Source: Plecoglossus altivelis
Taxonomy: Eukaryota > Chordata > Actinopteri > Osmeriformes > Plecoglossidae
DNA: 64,000 nt
Reading direction: 5' to 3'
Assembly (NCBI GenBank): GCA_036571765.1
Contig: BROE01000020.1
Location: 10,877,461-10,941,460, forward strand
Positions 12,201 to 25,141 of the stretch are shown here, piece after piece. The notes under the pieces are model-generated. The model saw only the letters and a list, made by a program, of their open reading frames with translations. It was not told the DNA's origin and made no database searches. A program made the translations under genes and the position numbers. The first letter of the stretch is position 1. Every line of letters begins with the position of its first letter.

Positions 12201-15200
12201 TACTGACGTGTGTGTGTCGGGTTGGAGTGTGTACTGATGTGTGTGTCGGGTTGGAGTGTGTACTGATGTGTGTGTGTCGGGTTGGAGTGTGTACTGATGT
12301 GTGTGTGTTGGGTTGGAGTGTGTACTGAAGTGTGTGTGTTGGGTTGGAGTGTGTACTGATGTGTGTGTGTTGGGTTGGAGTGTGTACTGATGTGTGTGTC
12401 GGGTCAGAGTGTGTACTGACGTGTGCAGGCGGCAGCAGGGGGATCTGAAGTGGCCCTGTAGTAACTGGAGTCACAGGGACAGGTCAGGGCAGCTCTGGTC
12501 TCTGAGTGACTGTGGAGGGGACATTTACCACACGGGCCATCACCTGCTGCTGGCTTATAGAAGCCCACCTCACAAGCTGGGAGCAGGGGGAGGGGGGGGA
12601 GGGGAAGGGGAGTCAGAGGGGTGGGGGGTGGGGGAGACAGTGAGGGAAAGAAAAAAAGAGAGACAGGTAGAGAGAATTTAAAATACAGTGTCAGTACAGT
12701 TTCAGTGCACACTGTAGAGGTAGTTTGAGGGTAAATCACACAACCAAAGCATCAAACCACACCAGTCCAAAGTGAGAAGGACTCTATAAAGAGGAAAGTT
12801 CGATACACGCGCGCGTGCGCACACACACACGTACACACAGACACAGTATTTGGGCTGAAAAGGCTGTGCACTGTTGATAGTCCCAGTGGGAACATCCGAA
12901 TGGAGCCCATGCTTCAACCTTCTTTAGCTCTTCTGATTCATATTCACTTTCAACTCTGCTATGATTAATAATACAGGGAGCTGTAATAAATATATTCTCT
13001 TTAGAGCTGGTAAATAGGGCAAGCAAACTCAGGCCTGTCTATGGCTCTCTCTCACCCACACTAGGACTCCATCTCAGATGGTTTACAATTGGTGAACAGG
13101 CTCCCAGAAGGCCTGTGTTTTATTAGTAGGATAACCAGCAACATGTCAAGAAGTTTGCCAAATATTCCTTTTAAGATTCTGTATTAGCTGATGTGCTCCA
13201 ACATGAAACTTTTCCAGTTGTGTTCCTCTTCAGCCCCCGGCAGCCACCCTGCGCTCATGGGCAGGCAGAGGCCTCCGCCACCACGGCCGTGCAAACACAT
13301 GGTCACACACACACACACACACACACCTATGGACCCAAACACAACCTCAAACTGTCTGTATCACCACCGGATTAACACACGGCAGCCGATAGCCTGGCGT
13401 CCCCCCTGGGAACTTGAAACTATTTCTATTTGCAATATTTATCCCAGACTGTGTTCTCTTCTTCTTTTATCCAGTTAATCCCTCCATCCCTTGATGTGTT
13501 TTGTGAAGCCCCTAAGTTGAAAAGCAGGTCACGATAAACATCGGAACAGCTCGCTCATCAAGGAGCAAGCCAGCTAAAGCTTTGAAGTCTCTGACAGATT
13601 CACCAGGAGCAACACACACACTCTGCAACACACACCCAGATGCTGATAAAGTCGAACACACTAACATTGATAATGCTACAGCACCCACACAGCATAGTAA
13701 CACACACACACACACACTGATAGCAGGAGAGTGAATGGAAGGCCAGGCTGGAGGTAACCACTGATAACCTTTCAGTCCTGATGCACTCTCGTCGGCTCTG
13801 CTGAATACACCTAGGAAATTACAGAGGGAAGACAGGAGGGAAGGAGGGAGGGAGGAAGGGAAGGAGGGAGGAAGGGAAGGAAGGCCTCACAAACGCTGTA
13901 GAACCCAAGGAGAGATGGAGGATGTCTGGTTTCAAATACTATTTGATGAAAGTTGGAGTGGAGGAGGACAGAGAAGGCAAGAGTGAAGAAAGGTTAACAT
14001 CTCTATTCCCAAAGGGTTAACTTGTTCTTCCATGTAAGAGATGTTGGAAGTGTATACGTGTGTGCGTATGTGCTGTTTGGCATGTCAGTGTCTGTCAGTG
14101 CACCGCGCCCACAGCACGAGTATTTGCATTACAATGAATCTTAATAGCCGCATGCTGCATTGTGTGCTGACCTTGATTTATTCCCTGTATAAGTGGGTAA
14201 ATAAACACATCGAGGGGGAAAAAAGGAGAAGGCAAAGCAAATCATTGTCCCACACGTGAGGAGACTAAGGGAGGAAGAGAAGAGGAGAGGAGCAGCCTCT
14301 TAAGTAAGTGCAACCTGGGTCTCTGACAAAGTCATATTTTGCCTACACTGTCAATATTGGTCCGGACCTAGGTAAGGTGATTTCTTTGAGCAAGTAAACA
14401 CAGTGTTGGCTTAATGTAAAGACAAATGTACTCAGCATCAAGTCAGCAGTGACATTGTTATCCAAGGGTACACAGAGCTGTCACCTGGGACTAAACAGCC
14501 CCTCCTAACAAGCTGGTAAAAGTGTCCAGGTGATAAATTGTTGTGTCTGTACAATCATGTGTAGAAATGGGCCAGTCTCATGCTGGCTGGTGCCTCTCCC
14601 CAGCAGACCCAGCCAACCTCACAGCAGTCTCACTGCAGCCTCACTGCAGCCTCACAGCAGCCTCACAGCAGCCTCACAGCAGCCTCACACAAGCCTCACA
14701 ACAGCCTCACAGCAGCCTCACTGCAGCCTCACTGCAGCCTCACAGCAGCCTCACAGCAGCCTCACAACAGCCTCACAGCAGCCTCACTGCAGCCTCACTG
14801 CAGCCTCACAGCAGCCTCACACCAACCTCACAGCAGCCTCACAGCAGCCTCGCAGCAGCCTTACAGCAGCCTCACACAAGCCTCACAGCAGCCTCACACC
14901 AGCCTCACAGCAGCCTCACAGCAGCCTCACAGCCAGCCTCACAACAGCCTCACAGCAGCCTCACACCAGCCTCACAGCAGCCTCACAGCAGCCTCGCAGC
15001 AGCCTTACAGCAGCCTCACACAAGCCTCACACCAGCCTCAGACCAGCCTCACAGCAGCCTCACAGCAGCCTCACTGCAGCCTCACAGCAGCCTCAGATCC
15101 TGCCACACAACAGCCTCACTGCAGCCTCACATCCTGCCACACAGCAGCCTCACTGCAGCCTCACATCCTGCCACACAGCAGCCTCACTGCAGCCTCACAT

Positions 15201-18200
15201 CCTGCCACACAGCAGCCTTACAACAGCCTCAACGCAGCCTGACAGCAGCCTTAGCTGACTGTGACCCTTTGGATTACACTGCAGCAGGTGACTGACACTG
15301 GCCCCGCTCCGTTAGCAAGGAGGCCTGCATATCCACTCCACACTGAGACTATAAATCCTCCAACCCAGAGCAAAAGCAAGGTGAGGTGTCCTCTTTCAAT
15401 TTAGATAAACGCTGATTGACTCAGCAACTGTGGAGCGGAGAGCTCCCTGGGCAGGAGCGTCGGAGATGCATGACGGTTGGAACATTTACCTATGGGACAC
15501 GACAGATGGCCTGTTTCAGGTCTGTTCAATGAGGGTCAACAGAGGATAATGGGAGATGTTAAAATGACATCATGAAGTACCACAGGTGCGTACTGTGAGT
15601 GTTTTGTCACAGGGTAGAGTACATGAAAAGCCTGAATTCTGAATGACGACCTCCACTCGAAATGCTTCATAAGGTTTTGTTCATTTTACGCAATTACAAC
15701 ACGTTCGAAAAACGACCTTTGCATTGTCTCCGTAGATCAGTGTTGACAGAGGAGAAGGCCTGTCTAGATATCAGTTTGGATCAAATGATCAGCTGGATTC
15801 CGCGCTGTGTGTCAGAGCAGGACAGGAGGATTCCTGCTGACCTCCAGCAGGCTGGCAGTCCTCTTGCTAGAGGATGCTGCTCTGATAACCTGGTTTACTT
15901 ATGCTATACTTATGCTCTATAACCTCTCTGGCACAGACCAGGAAAAAGCATCTTCTAATCCTCTCAACAGGCACCAAAGGCAGTAGAAGAAAACGATAAA
16001 AGTATATTTATGTGAAAGGCTTAAAAAAAGTTCCAGTGATGGTTGAACTTTCGGTGGCACTTCTGATGAGAGAGAAGTTGACGTTTGAACTGAGGGACCT
16101 TCCAAATTTGTCCTCCCACGGACAGGAAGTTGGAAACCAAAACCAGCCTGTATTAGTGGGGCCATGAAAACAAGCAGGGCTTCAGCATCTTAACACAGCT
16201 TCACTGCTCTGAAAGAACGGGCTGAATCATCTGCCTACCCCTGACTAAAATGCATATTTTGTCTAATAAAAAAGAAATATTTCCCCTCCAGCCTGCTCTG
16301 AAAGACCACAGCCTGTGTGTGGAGGCCTTCTAACAGCTCATTAGAAGTCCTCTGGAAAAACGGACCGAACACACAAAATTGCAGTAACATGTCAGGGGAC
16401 TAGGATGCTGCCTATCATATTTTCATTACAGTTAAGCATCTGGAGATTGTATTCACCCCACACACACTGTGTGTCCTGCCTATATCTGAATGCAGCTGCA
16501 AACTATCTGATGTCTGCAAATGAGAAAAAGTGACAAATGTCATCGCCTTTGTAAACAAAGTCAATCTAGCTCATGCCTTCTTTGTTGGTTTAAATCAATT
16601 TAATTGATGAAGCCATCACAAGGAAAAACCCGGAACAGATCTAGCCGTGTTTTCCATTAAAAAATGCCTTGTAATTACTAATCAAAGCAGACAAATGCAT
16701 CCTGGTTAATGAGCATTTAACGGGTGTTAATTATCCGATTGAATGGCTGTCACTGTCTGACTGCGTCTGATGGTGCAAAAGATTCAGGGCTGGGACTGAG
16801 ATGGGGTTGGGGGGACAAGGGGGATAGGGGGGACAGGAGGACAGGGGGGACAGGAGGACAGGGGGACAGACGTGAGGGGAGAGAGGTGCTCCAGAGAGGT
16901 GCTGGCGACTGGGAGCAGAAGGGTAATGAGAGCAGAAGAATGGCAGGAGGCTGAGAGAGAGCTTCAAGCCATGCAAGAGAATCACATTCAGGTTTCAACA
17001 CGAAACCCATGAAAGGAGAGCTTTAATAGGCACACACTGTACTGTGGCCGGCAGACAGCAAGAGAAGCCCGAGAGGACACACAAGGCAGGCAGGAAGAGA
17101 GGCAGGCAGAAGAGGAACACAAGGCAGGCAGGAAGAGAGGCAGGCAAAAGAGGAACACACAAGGCAGGCAGGAAGAGAGGCAGGCAAAAGAGGAACACAC
17201 AAGGCAGGCAGGAAGAGAGGCAGGCAGAGGAGGAACACAAGGCAGGCAGGAAGAGAGGCAGGTAGAAGAGGAACACAAGGCAGACAGGAAGAGAGGCAGG
17301 TAGAGGAGGAACACAAGGCAGGCAGGAAGAGAGGCAGGCAGAGGAGGAACACAAGGCAGGCAGGAAGAGAGGCAGGCAGAAGAGGAACACAAGGCAGGCA
17401 GGAAGAGAGACAGGCAGAGGAGGACACACAAGGCAGGCAGGAAGAGAGGCAGGCAGAGGAGGAACACAAGGCAAGCAGGAGACAAGGCAGGCAGAAGGGT
17501 GAGGGAGCTCTTTGTCCTCTGTTTTCCCTCCTTCCTTGTGAAAGCTGTTGCTATGAAGCATCAGATGGGAAATTAATCAACAGGTTTTCATTTTTTATAT
17601 ATTTTAGAAAGGACAAATTCTGTTCATAGAGCCAGAACAAAGACAGGAGTCACACTGAGTTAATGTGGCCACAGCTGGAGCACATCCTCTATTCAGTCAA
17701 TCCCACAGCCTGAGGAGATGAGAAAGACCTTCATCTCTGAGTAGCCAGACTGAAAAACGTCTCATCTCTGCTTAGTCGCTTGGCCAGGTTCTCAGACGAC
17801 AAATGAGTCTACCTCACAGAAACCTAATTTACTAACTTACTTCGACAACTGAGCCCCACTGCACACAGCATTGAAAGAGAACGCATACACATTTAAATGT
17901 TTGATTCTAATAACCTGAGCTCTAATCTGGGATGCCTGTATACCTCTATCTGTTTCGATTGCTCCGTTGCCTGAATGCTTTCCCTCAATGACAGCTGGTG
18001 AACCACTAAATTGTCCATGCCCTTTCAGAGCGGTCCAACACCATCCAAGCCTTCACGTTTCAGTCACACAAATACACACAAATGTTGGAAGAGGAAAAAA
18101 CGATGAAACTACAGAGCCTGTCCATCAGATATGTCATCACAGAGATGTCAGGGCATCATGTTAAGATGTGAGGCCAGTTCCCAAGTGTGTCCGCGATCAC

Positions 18201-20521
18201 TTACGGATTGTCTTCAGACAGTCATCTGTACAAGCGCCTGGCTCTAGTCTGTGCTGCCATATTTGATGCCTGTGTGCGTGTGTGTATGTCTGTCTGTGTG
18301 AGAGAGAGTGAGTGAGTGTGTGAATCTTTACTGTACTGGATGTGAGAACGTCCAAAGCGTGTCCGCAACATATTTCATCTCATGGCTGTTCATTTGAGGG
18401 CTGACAGAATTGAACATAGATAAAATGTCACAAGCCGGTGTGTGCATGTGCATGTGCAGATGTGTGTGTTCCTGCTGTGGAGATACGGCTGGAGCTAATC
18501 ACAGCAGAGATTGAGGAAAGTTTGAGTGACACAACGCTGCCTCGTCTGGCTGAGATTAGATTCATTCAGTTATCTGTGCACTCGCGCTCTCTCTCTCTCA
18601 CACACACACACCACAGATACTCTTTCCCATATTCTCCCTCTTCGCCCATTGCCCACACTGTCTCTCACAGTGGCCAAGCAGTGGTAATAGCTCCCTCTCC
18701 TCTCCTGTGCGCTCTTTCTTCTCCTTCACACTCTCCTCCTCTCCTCCTCCCCTCTCCTCTCCTACCCTCTCCTCTCCTCCCCTCTCCTCTGCTCTTCCTC
18801 CTCTCCCCTCTGCTCCTCTCCTCATCTTCGCTGTCTGTCCTCAGTCTAATAAGCTGACCAATAGAAAAACTCTCTGCCGACAATGAAGTGCAGACTATCA
18901 CACAAAAGAGGCTAATTAGTCTTGGCACAACAACAACAACAAACCCCCTCCAAGCAACACAGACACACATATGTCCACACATGTACACACACACATAGAC
19001 ACACATAGACACACATAGACACACACACTTATGTACACACATAGACACACACACACACAAAGACACACATGTACACACATACAAAGACACACATATGTAC
19101 ACACATAGACACACAAACACTCATGTACACACACATGTACACACATAGTCACACACACACATAGACACACATGTACACACACACATGAACACACACACAT
19201 GTACATACAGAGACACACACACACAAACATGTACAGCCATAGACACACACACACAGACAAACACGTACACACATGCAGACACACATGTGCACACACACAG
19301 ACACACACATGTACACCCATAGACACATACACACAAACACATACAGATATGCAAACACACACGTGCACACACACAGACACACACGTAGATACACACACAG
19401 ACATATACGTACATACACACAAAGACACACATAATCACACACGCAGACACACACACAGACACAATCCCTTCGACTCCACTCATCCTGCCAGCAGCTGCCT
19501 CTGTTATCAGTGTGAATTGTGATTGTTGTTGTCTTGTTTTGTTTCCTTGTTTTGCCCAGTGCCAATGGGCCCGGAGAAAATGGCTATTGGTGTATGTGTG
19601 CGTACGTGTGAGTGTTTGTGTGTGTGAGAATGCGTGTGAGTGTGTGTGACTAGCACACAGGAGGGAGATTCCATCTCCCAGTACATGTGAGTATTAGATT
19701 GGAAAATAAAAATAAATCACTAATGGAGAAATAATGATCTTGCACCTTTATGGGAGATCAGCGTGAATGACTGGTCTAACCTGTAGGGAACCTCCTGTGG
19801 AAACCACTCTCAAGTCCCATGTCACTAGAGAACAAGTGCATAGTGATGATGTGCGTGTGTGAGCATGTTTGTGTCAGAAGGAGTGTTTCTACCTGGAGGG
19901 GGTGTTGTGTGTGTGTGTGTGCGTGTGCGTGTGTGTGCGTGTGTGTGTGTGTGTGGATGTGTTGTGTTGTGTGTGTGAGTGGGTGTTTATTGCTGCCCTT
20001 GTGTCATTTGCCTCCAAACAGAAACATTGTTGTTGATCACGAGTTGTTTATACAACAACAGAAGGAGAGCAGCTAATTTGATCACTTCACAGCTCTCTCT
20101 CTCTCTCTCTCTCTCTCTGGAGACTGGTTCAATCTTAGGTTCCCATCCTCCCAGCAACACCCTCCCTTGGCTTAGGTCTGGCAGTGATTATAAACATCGT
20201 GTTACACTCAAGTGGTCACGAGCTGTAAGGTAATGAAGTCCTCAGATCATCTGTTCCTATCAGTGACTCAATCAAAATCATCAACAGTTATTAAGAAGAT
20301 AAGCGCTGTATAGTTGTGATTTGGTTTGTGCTGTAGAACATGCGACCAGGTGTGTGTCACCAGGTGTGTGTGACCAGATACGTCTACAGCTCTAGTATGT
20401 GACCAGGTGATTGTCCACATTGTCCAGGTGTGGATCAAGGTGTGTGGCCATGTGTGTCCAGATGTGTGTCCAGGTGGTTATATGTAATTATAATAATTTG
20501 TTTGCGTTAGTGTGTGTGCAC

Positions 20522-20574
<53 letters not shown>

Positions 20575-22869
20575 TGTGTGTTAGTGAGTGAATGCATGTA
20601 TGTTCAGATGTGTGTATTTGTATGTGTACGTGGGCATGTGTCTGGTGTCTGTGAGTGTTTCTGTGTGTGTGTGTGTGTGTGCGTGCGTGTGTGTGTGTGT
20701 GTGTGCGTGCGTGTGTGTGTGCACGTGTGTGTGTGTGTGTGCGTGTGTGTAGAAGACGATGAAGACAGAGAGAGAGGAGGAAGGGGGACCCTGACAGGCA
20801 AGTGAAGGACTGTGTGTGTGATAGTTCCTCCAGAGCCTCGTCTGAGTGAGGAAGTAAAAGAACATCCAAAATAAATACAGAAGAAATGAATATTAAATCC
20901 TCCATGTCAACAGCAAGCATTCCGCTGTGATATTTACAACAGCGACACATTGACAGATAATGATCATAATATATGAAGTTATGTCAGCTTGTCTATTCTC
21001 CCTCACTCTCTCTTTCCCTCATCCCTTCTCTTTTATTCGTTTTCCCTGTTTGGCCCTCTGTCTCTCTCTCCTTCCTGCCTGTTTGTGAGTGACAGGAAGG
21101 AGAGTTTCCTGACAGGACAGTGAAACAGTCTCTAAACAAGCCAACAATTCTTCAGTGGATTTTGGAGGCAATAATTGTTGGAGGGAAAGTGACAAATTAC
21201 AAGAGCTGAAAGACAGCACAGTAACATCACTTCTCAGAGACCCTTGAGAACACACACACACAGACATACAGGAAGTACGCTGAAAAGTCAGTATTTGGGA
21301 CACGGGATAAGACATTGGGAAAGAGACTTTTTAATTGCCCAATATTTTGAGTAAATTCGTTTTTTTACAAGGCTGCAGCCTGTAAACTCACTAGCATATT
21401 CCAGTTAATTACAACATCATCGTTAATGCATGATCAATACCTGAGTCATGTGGCCTAGGACCTCTGCCTTGCATTGTTATTCATGTTATGCAAAGTGCTC
21501 CTGTCTGCGACAGACAGTCGTAGACAGAGGATTAAAGCCTCGTCTTATGATACTTTAGACAACATTCCCTTTAGAGAAGGTTAAGCTGTCTCTCTCTCTC
21601 ATCTTTTCTGTCTTCCGCTCTTCTTCTCTCTCCCTCACTTCCTCTCTCCCCTGCATTCTCTCTCTACCTCTCCCTTTCTCTCTCTCTCTCTCTCTCTCTC
21701 TCCCTCCCTCTCCCTCTCTCTCTCCCTCTCCCTCTCTCTCTCTATCAGGGTCCGCAGGGCTGGGTGAACTGAATGAATGTGACCAGTCTAAGTGTGTGTG
21801 TCCCATATCAGTGTGTCCTGGATCGCTCTTTCTGTATGGGGGGCACTTTACTCCATTCTCCCTGACTTTCAGAAGCCCTGGGGCAGACACACACACACAC
21901 CCAGATAGACGCACACACGGACGGACACACAGTCTTGAATCTAGACTCATGTATGAGGGAGGAGTGGTCTTGCCTTTCTTGTTAAATCTTAAATAGATGA
22001 CCCCCACCCTCTCTCCTTTCTCTCGTCTATGTCTCTTTCTCTTTCTTGCCTTTCCTCTCCGTGACACTTTGAACACGACATCACGCAACCTTTCACAGAC
22101 ACGATCTCGTGCTCTCAGCCTGGTTCTGAGCTCTCCTGTGCCTTTGTCAGGGGAGAGCCACTTAGACATGCTCTTTCACACACACACACACGTACTGTAG
22201 ACATACACGCGCACACACCAAATTCTCATTTTATCATTTCTTCCCTCCCTCCCTCACACACACACACACACACACAGGCAGTTGGAGTAGGTCTACTCCT
22301 CTGTCTCGGTGCCTCGATGTTTCTCATCTCGTTCTGGGACCTGCGTGACTCCAGTCAGTGTGTCCCAGTATGAGTGTGTGTCTGCGTGACTCCAGTCAGT
22401 GTGTCCCAGTATGGGTGTGTGTCTGCGTGACTCCAGTCAGTGTGTCCCAGTATGGGTGTGTGTCTGCGTGACTGACTGACTGGGTTAAGCATGGCAGGGG
22501 TGAATTAGCACAGCGACCCAGTTCTGACTGAGGAAGACGACACGACAGAGTGCCTGCACAGGGCACAGCCCTCCATTACAGCCCAGCGCAGCCCAGCACA
22601 GTACAGCCCAGCCTAGCACAGGACAGCACGGCACGCCATGCCATAGCACAGCACAGCCCAACAAGGCACAGCCCAGCCTAGCACGGTGAAGCATAGTCCT
22701 TTCCAGCAAAGTTAACATGGGTGATTGAGCTTGATAGAGGAATAGTTTTCTTCACACACATACCTACATCCAGGCACGCACACTTCATAGAAAACCCCTA
22801 CATTTACCAGGAAGGGTCCTCCAGGAGAGAGTGTGTGCTTTCCATGTGTGTGTGTGTGTGTGTGCTTTC

Positions 22870-22933
<64 letters not shown>

Positions 22934-23841
22934 CATGCATGCATTAGGGGAAGAGAGTAAACTGCTGTGGCGTGGCATACTTGCCTCGTTTAGCAGACAG
23001 ACGCTTTTAGCAGTTAAATTATCCAATGGCCGTTATTAATAGTTTTTAATTACAGTAACTCGTAGCAACCTGAAATATGCACAGGTCTCTAAATGAGTTG
23101 ACTTCATCACAGAAACTAAAACAAACATTAGAGGCAACTGGAGAGAATAAATGAAGAGGTGGCCATTTAGCCGCGCATGACCATACGTCTCAAACCAAGT
23201 CAAGTGATTAAAAACGATCACGGGCAACGCCACCTTCAAGACAGCAAAAACAGGTAATTCCCCCTCAAGTTAATGGAGCCAGCATGAAGTGCAGCACAGT
23301 GTTACTGTGGCTGTAGACTCTGTAGCATCACCCAGACAAAGCAGTGTTCCTGAGACTCACCTACACACGTCTCCCTGTGTTCCTCAAAGCCCGCCGAGCA
23401 GACACATCTCCCGATGGGCACTAGCCACTCCCCCTCGGCGCTGCAGTACATCTTGGGCGTGTCTCTCTCCTCAGCGTGGTCTACGCACTGACCCCTGACC
23501 TCCACCAGGGAGGAGGAGTCGGCTCCCGTCACCACGTCCGTGAAGAGCGCCAAGTTGCGCCCCACGCCTGTGCAGCGTTTGTAGTAGACCCTGACGGAGG
23601 TGAGGGCGATGCACGCGCCGATGTCCTGGAATGCCAGGTAGAACCCTCGGCGGGACAGAGGGCCCACCCCGCGCACCTGCACACACAAACACACACAAAC
23701 ACACACACACACACAAACAAACACTAGACATAAGCTGCCAATCCAAGTCCACAGCTGTCCTCACAGATGCGTGATGTCAAAATGATGTAGAGTCTAGTGT
23801 GTGTGTGTGTTTGAATGACAGATTTTCTGTACCTGTTTGTG

Positions 23842-23880
<39 letters not shown>

Positions 23881-23987
23881 ATGTGTGTTTGAATGACAGA
23901 TTTTCTGTACCTGTTTGTGAGTGTGTGTGTGTGCATGCATGTGTGTGTTTGAATGACAGATTTTGTTTACCTGTTTGTCTGTGCTGC

Positions 23988-24037
<50 letters not shown>

Positions 24038-25093
24038 GTGTGTGTGTGTACGTGAATGCATGCATGCGTGTGTGTGTGTCTGTATGTGAGTGCATGCGTG
24101 TGTATACGTGCGTGTGTGTGCATGTATGTGTGTGTGTGTGTGCGTGTGTGTGCGTGTGTGCGTGCGTGCGTGTACCTCTGTGTTGAGCTTGAGCCTGCGG
24201 ACTCCCAGATCCACCCCAGTGAAGCTCTCGTCAGCGGCGATGGTGTCAATCTTTATGAATTGGGTTTCTCTGATGGCAGAGCCAACTGCTCTATCCGACT
24301 CATAGTAATACAGGTTGAATGTTTCCTGAGATTGACAAGCATAAACACACACACACAGATAATCATGCAGACACAGACACACATAGATACACGTGGACAC
24401 GTTCATTTTATGTACACTTCATGTAAGATCTCAATCTATTACATATCACACCAGAGATTACTCATCTTTTTCCCTCTTTCGTGTCGCTCATTCTACCACT
24501 CTAACCTGACCCCTCCTTTCCTTGCCTCCTCACATTTCCTCCCTCCACTCCCCTCTCCACTCCCCTCCTCCTCTCCCTCCCTCCTTCTCCTCTTCCTATC
24601 CTACTCTCCCCCTTCCCTCTCCCTCCATCCCTCCTCTCCCTCCCTCCTTCTCCTCTCCCTTCCTCCTCTCCCCCTACCCTCTCTCTCCATCCCTCCTTTC
24701 GCCCCTCCCTCCTCTTCTCTCCACTCCTCTCCCTCCCCCTCCTCTCCTCTGAGTGGTACCTTGCAGGTGCCCAGCACTCCAGGCATGCTGTTACAGTCTC
24801 GGAGGGTGAACTTGACCTCAATGTAGATTCTTCTGGCACCATCCCTGGGGATCCATCCTGACCTCAGCCAGTTGTTCTGACTGGGACTCATTACATTACA
24901 CACCTGTGTAAAACACACATGAACACACACACATATATAAACACACTTCAAGTTACATGTGATAGATACACAAGCAAATGCAGTAAATATGTCATTCAAA
25001 CACACACAAAAACACACCTGGTAAGTGTGGATGGGGGTGAAGTATTCGTCCATCTCGTTGATGGCGTCCCACTACAGCGAATGAGAGAGACAT

Positions 25094-25141
<48 letters not shown>

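Larger units (their letters stand above)
12577..23360 (-). other. epha8: epha8 intron 3d-4 (10.8 kb)
   Basis: The intron between the end of the ligand-binding region and the EGF-like exon. It contains at least four minisatellites, many CA/TG and CT tracts, and two blocks that look like regulatory DNA (14080-14210 and 16500-16760). No coding exon was found on either strand. Confidence 0.85.

Noticed and set aside
14530..15295. Three overlapping plus-strand reading frames of 220-250 codons, rich in Ser, Leu, Thr, Gln and His
   Set aside because: Produced by a stop-free 11-bp tandem repeat; the frames read the same peptide and have no gene context.
17023..17561. Leu/Cys/Pro/Ser-rich frames of 148-188 codons on the minus strand
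   Set aside because: Translation of a 38-bp minisatellite in different registers.
19121..19565. Cys-Val-rich frames over CA/TG repeats (also at several other loci)
   Set aside because: TG and CA dinucleotide repeats translate to Cys-Val and Thr-His runs; not coding.
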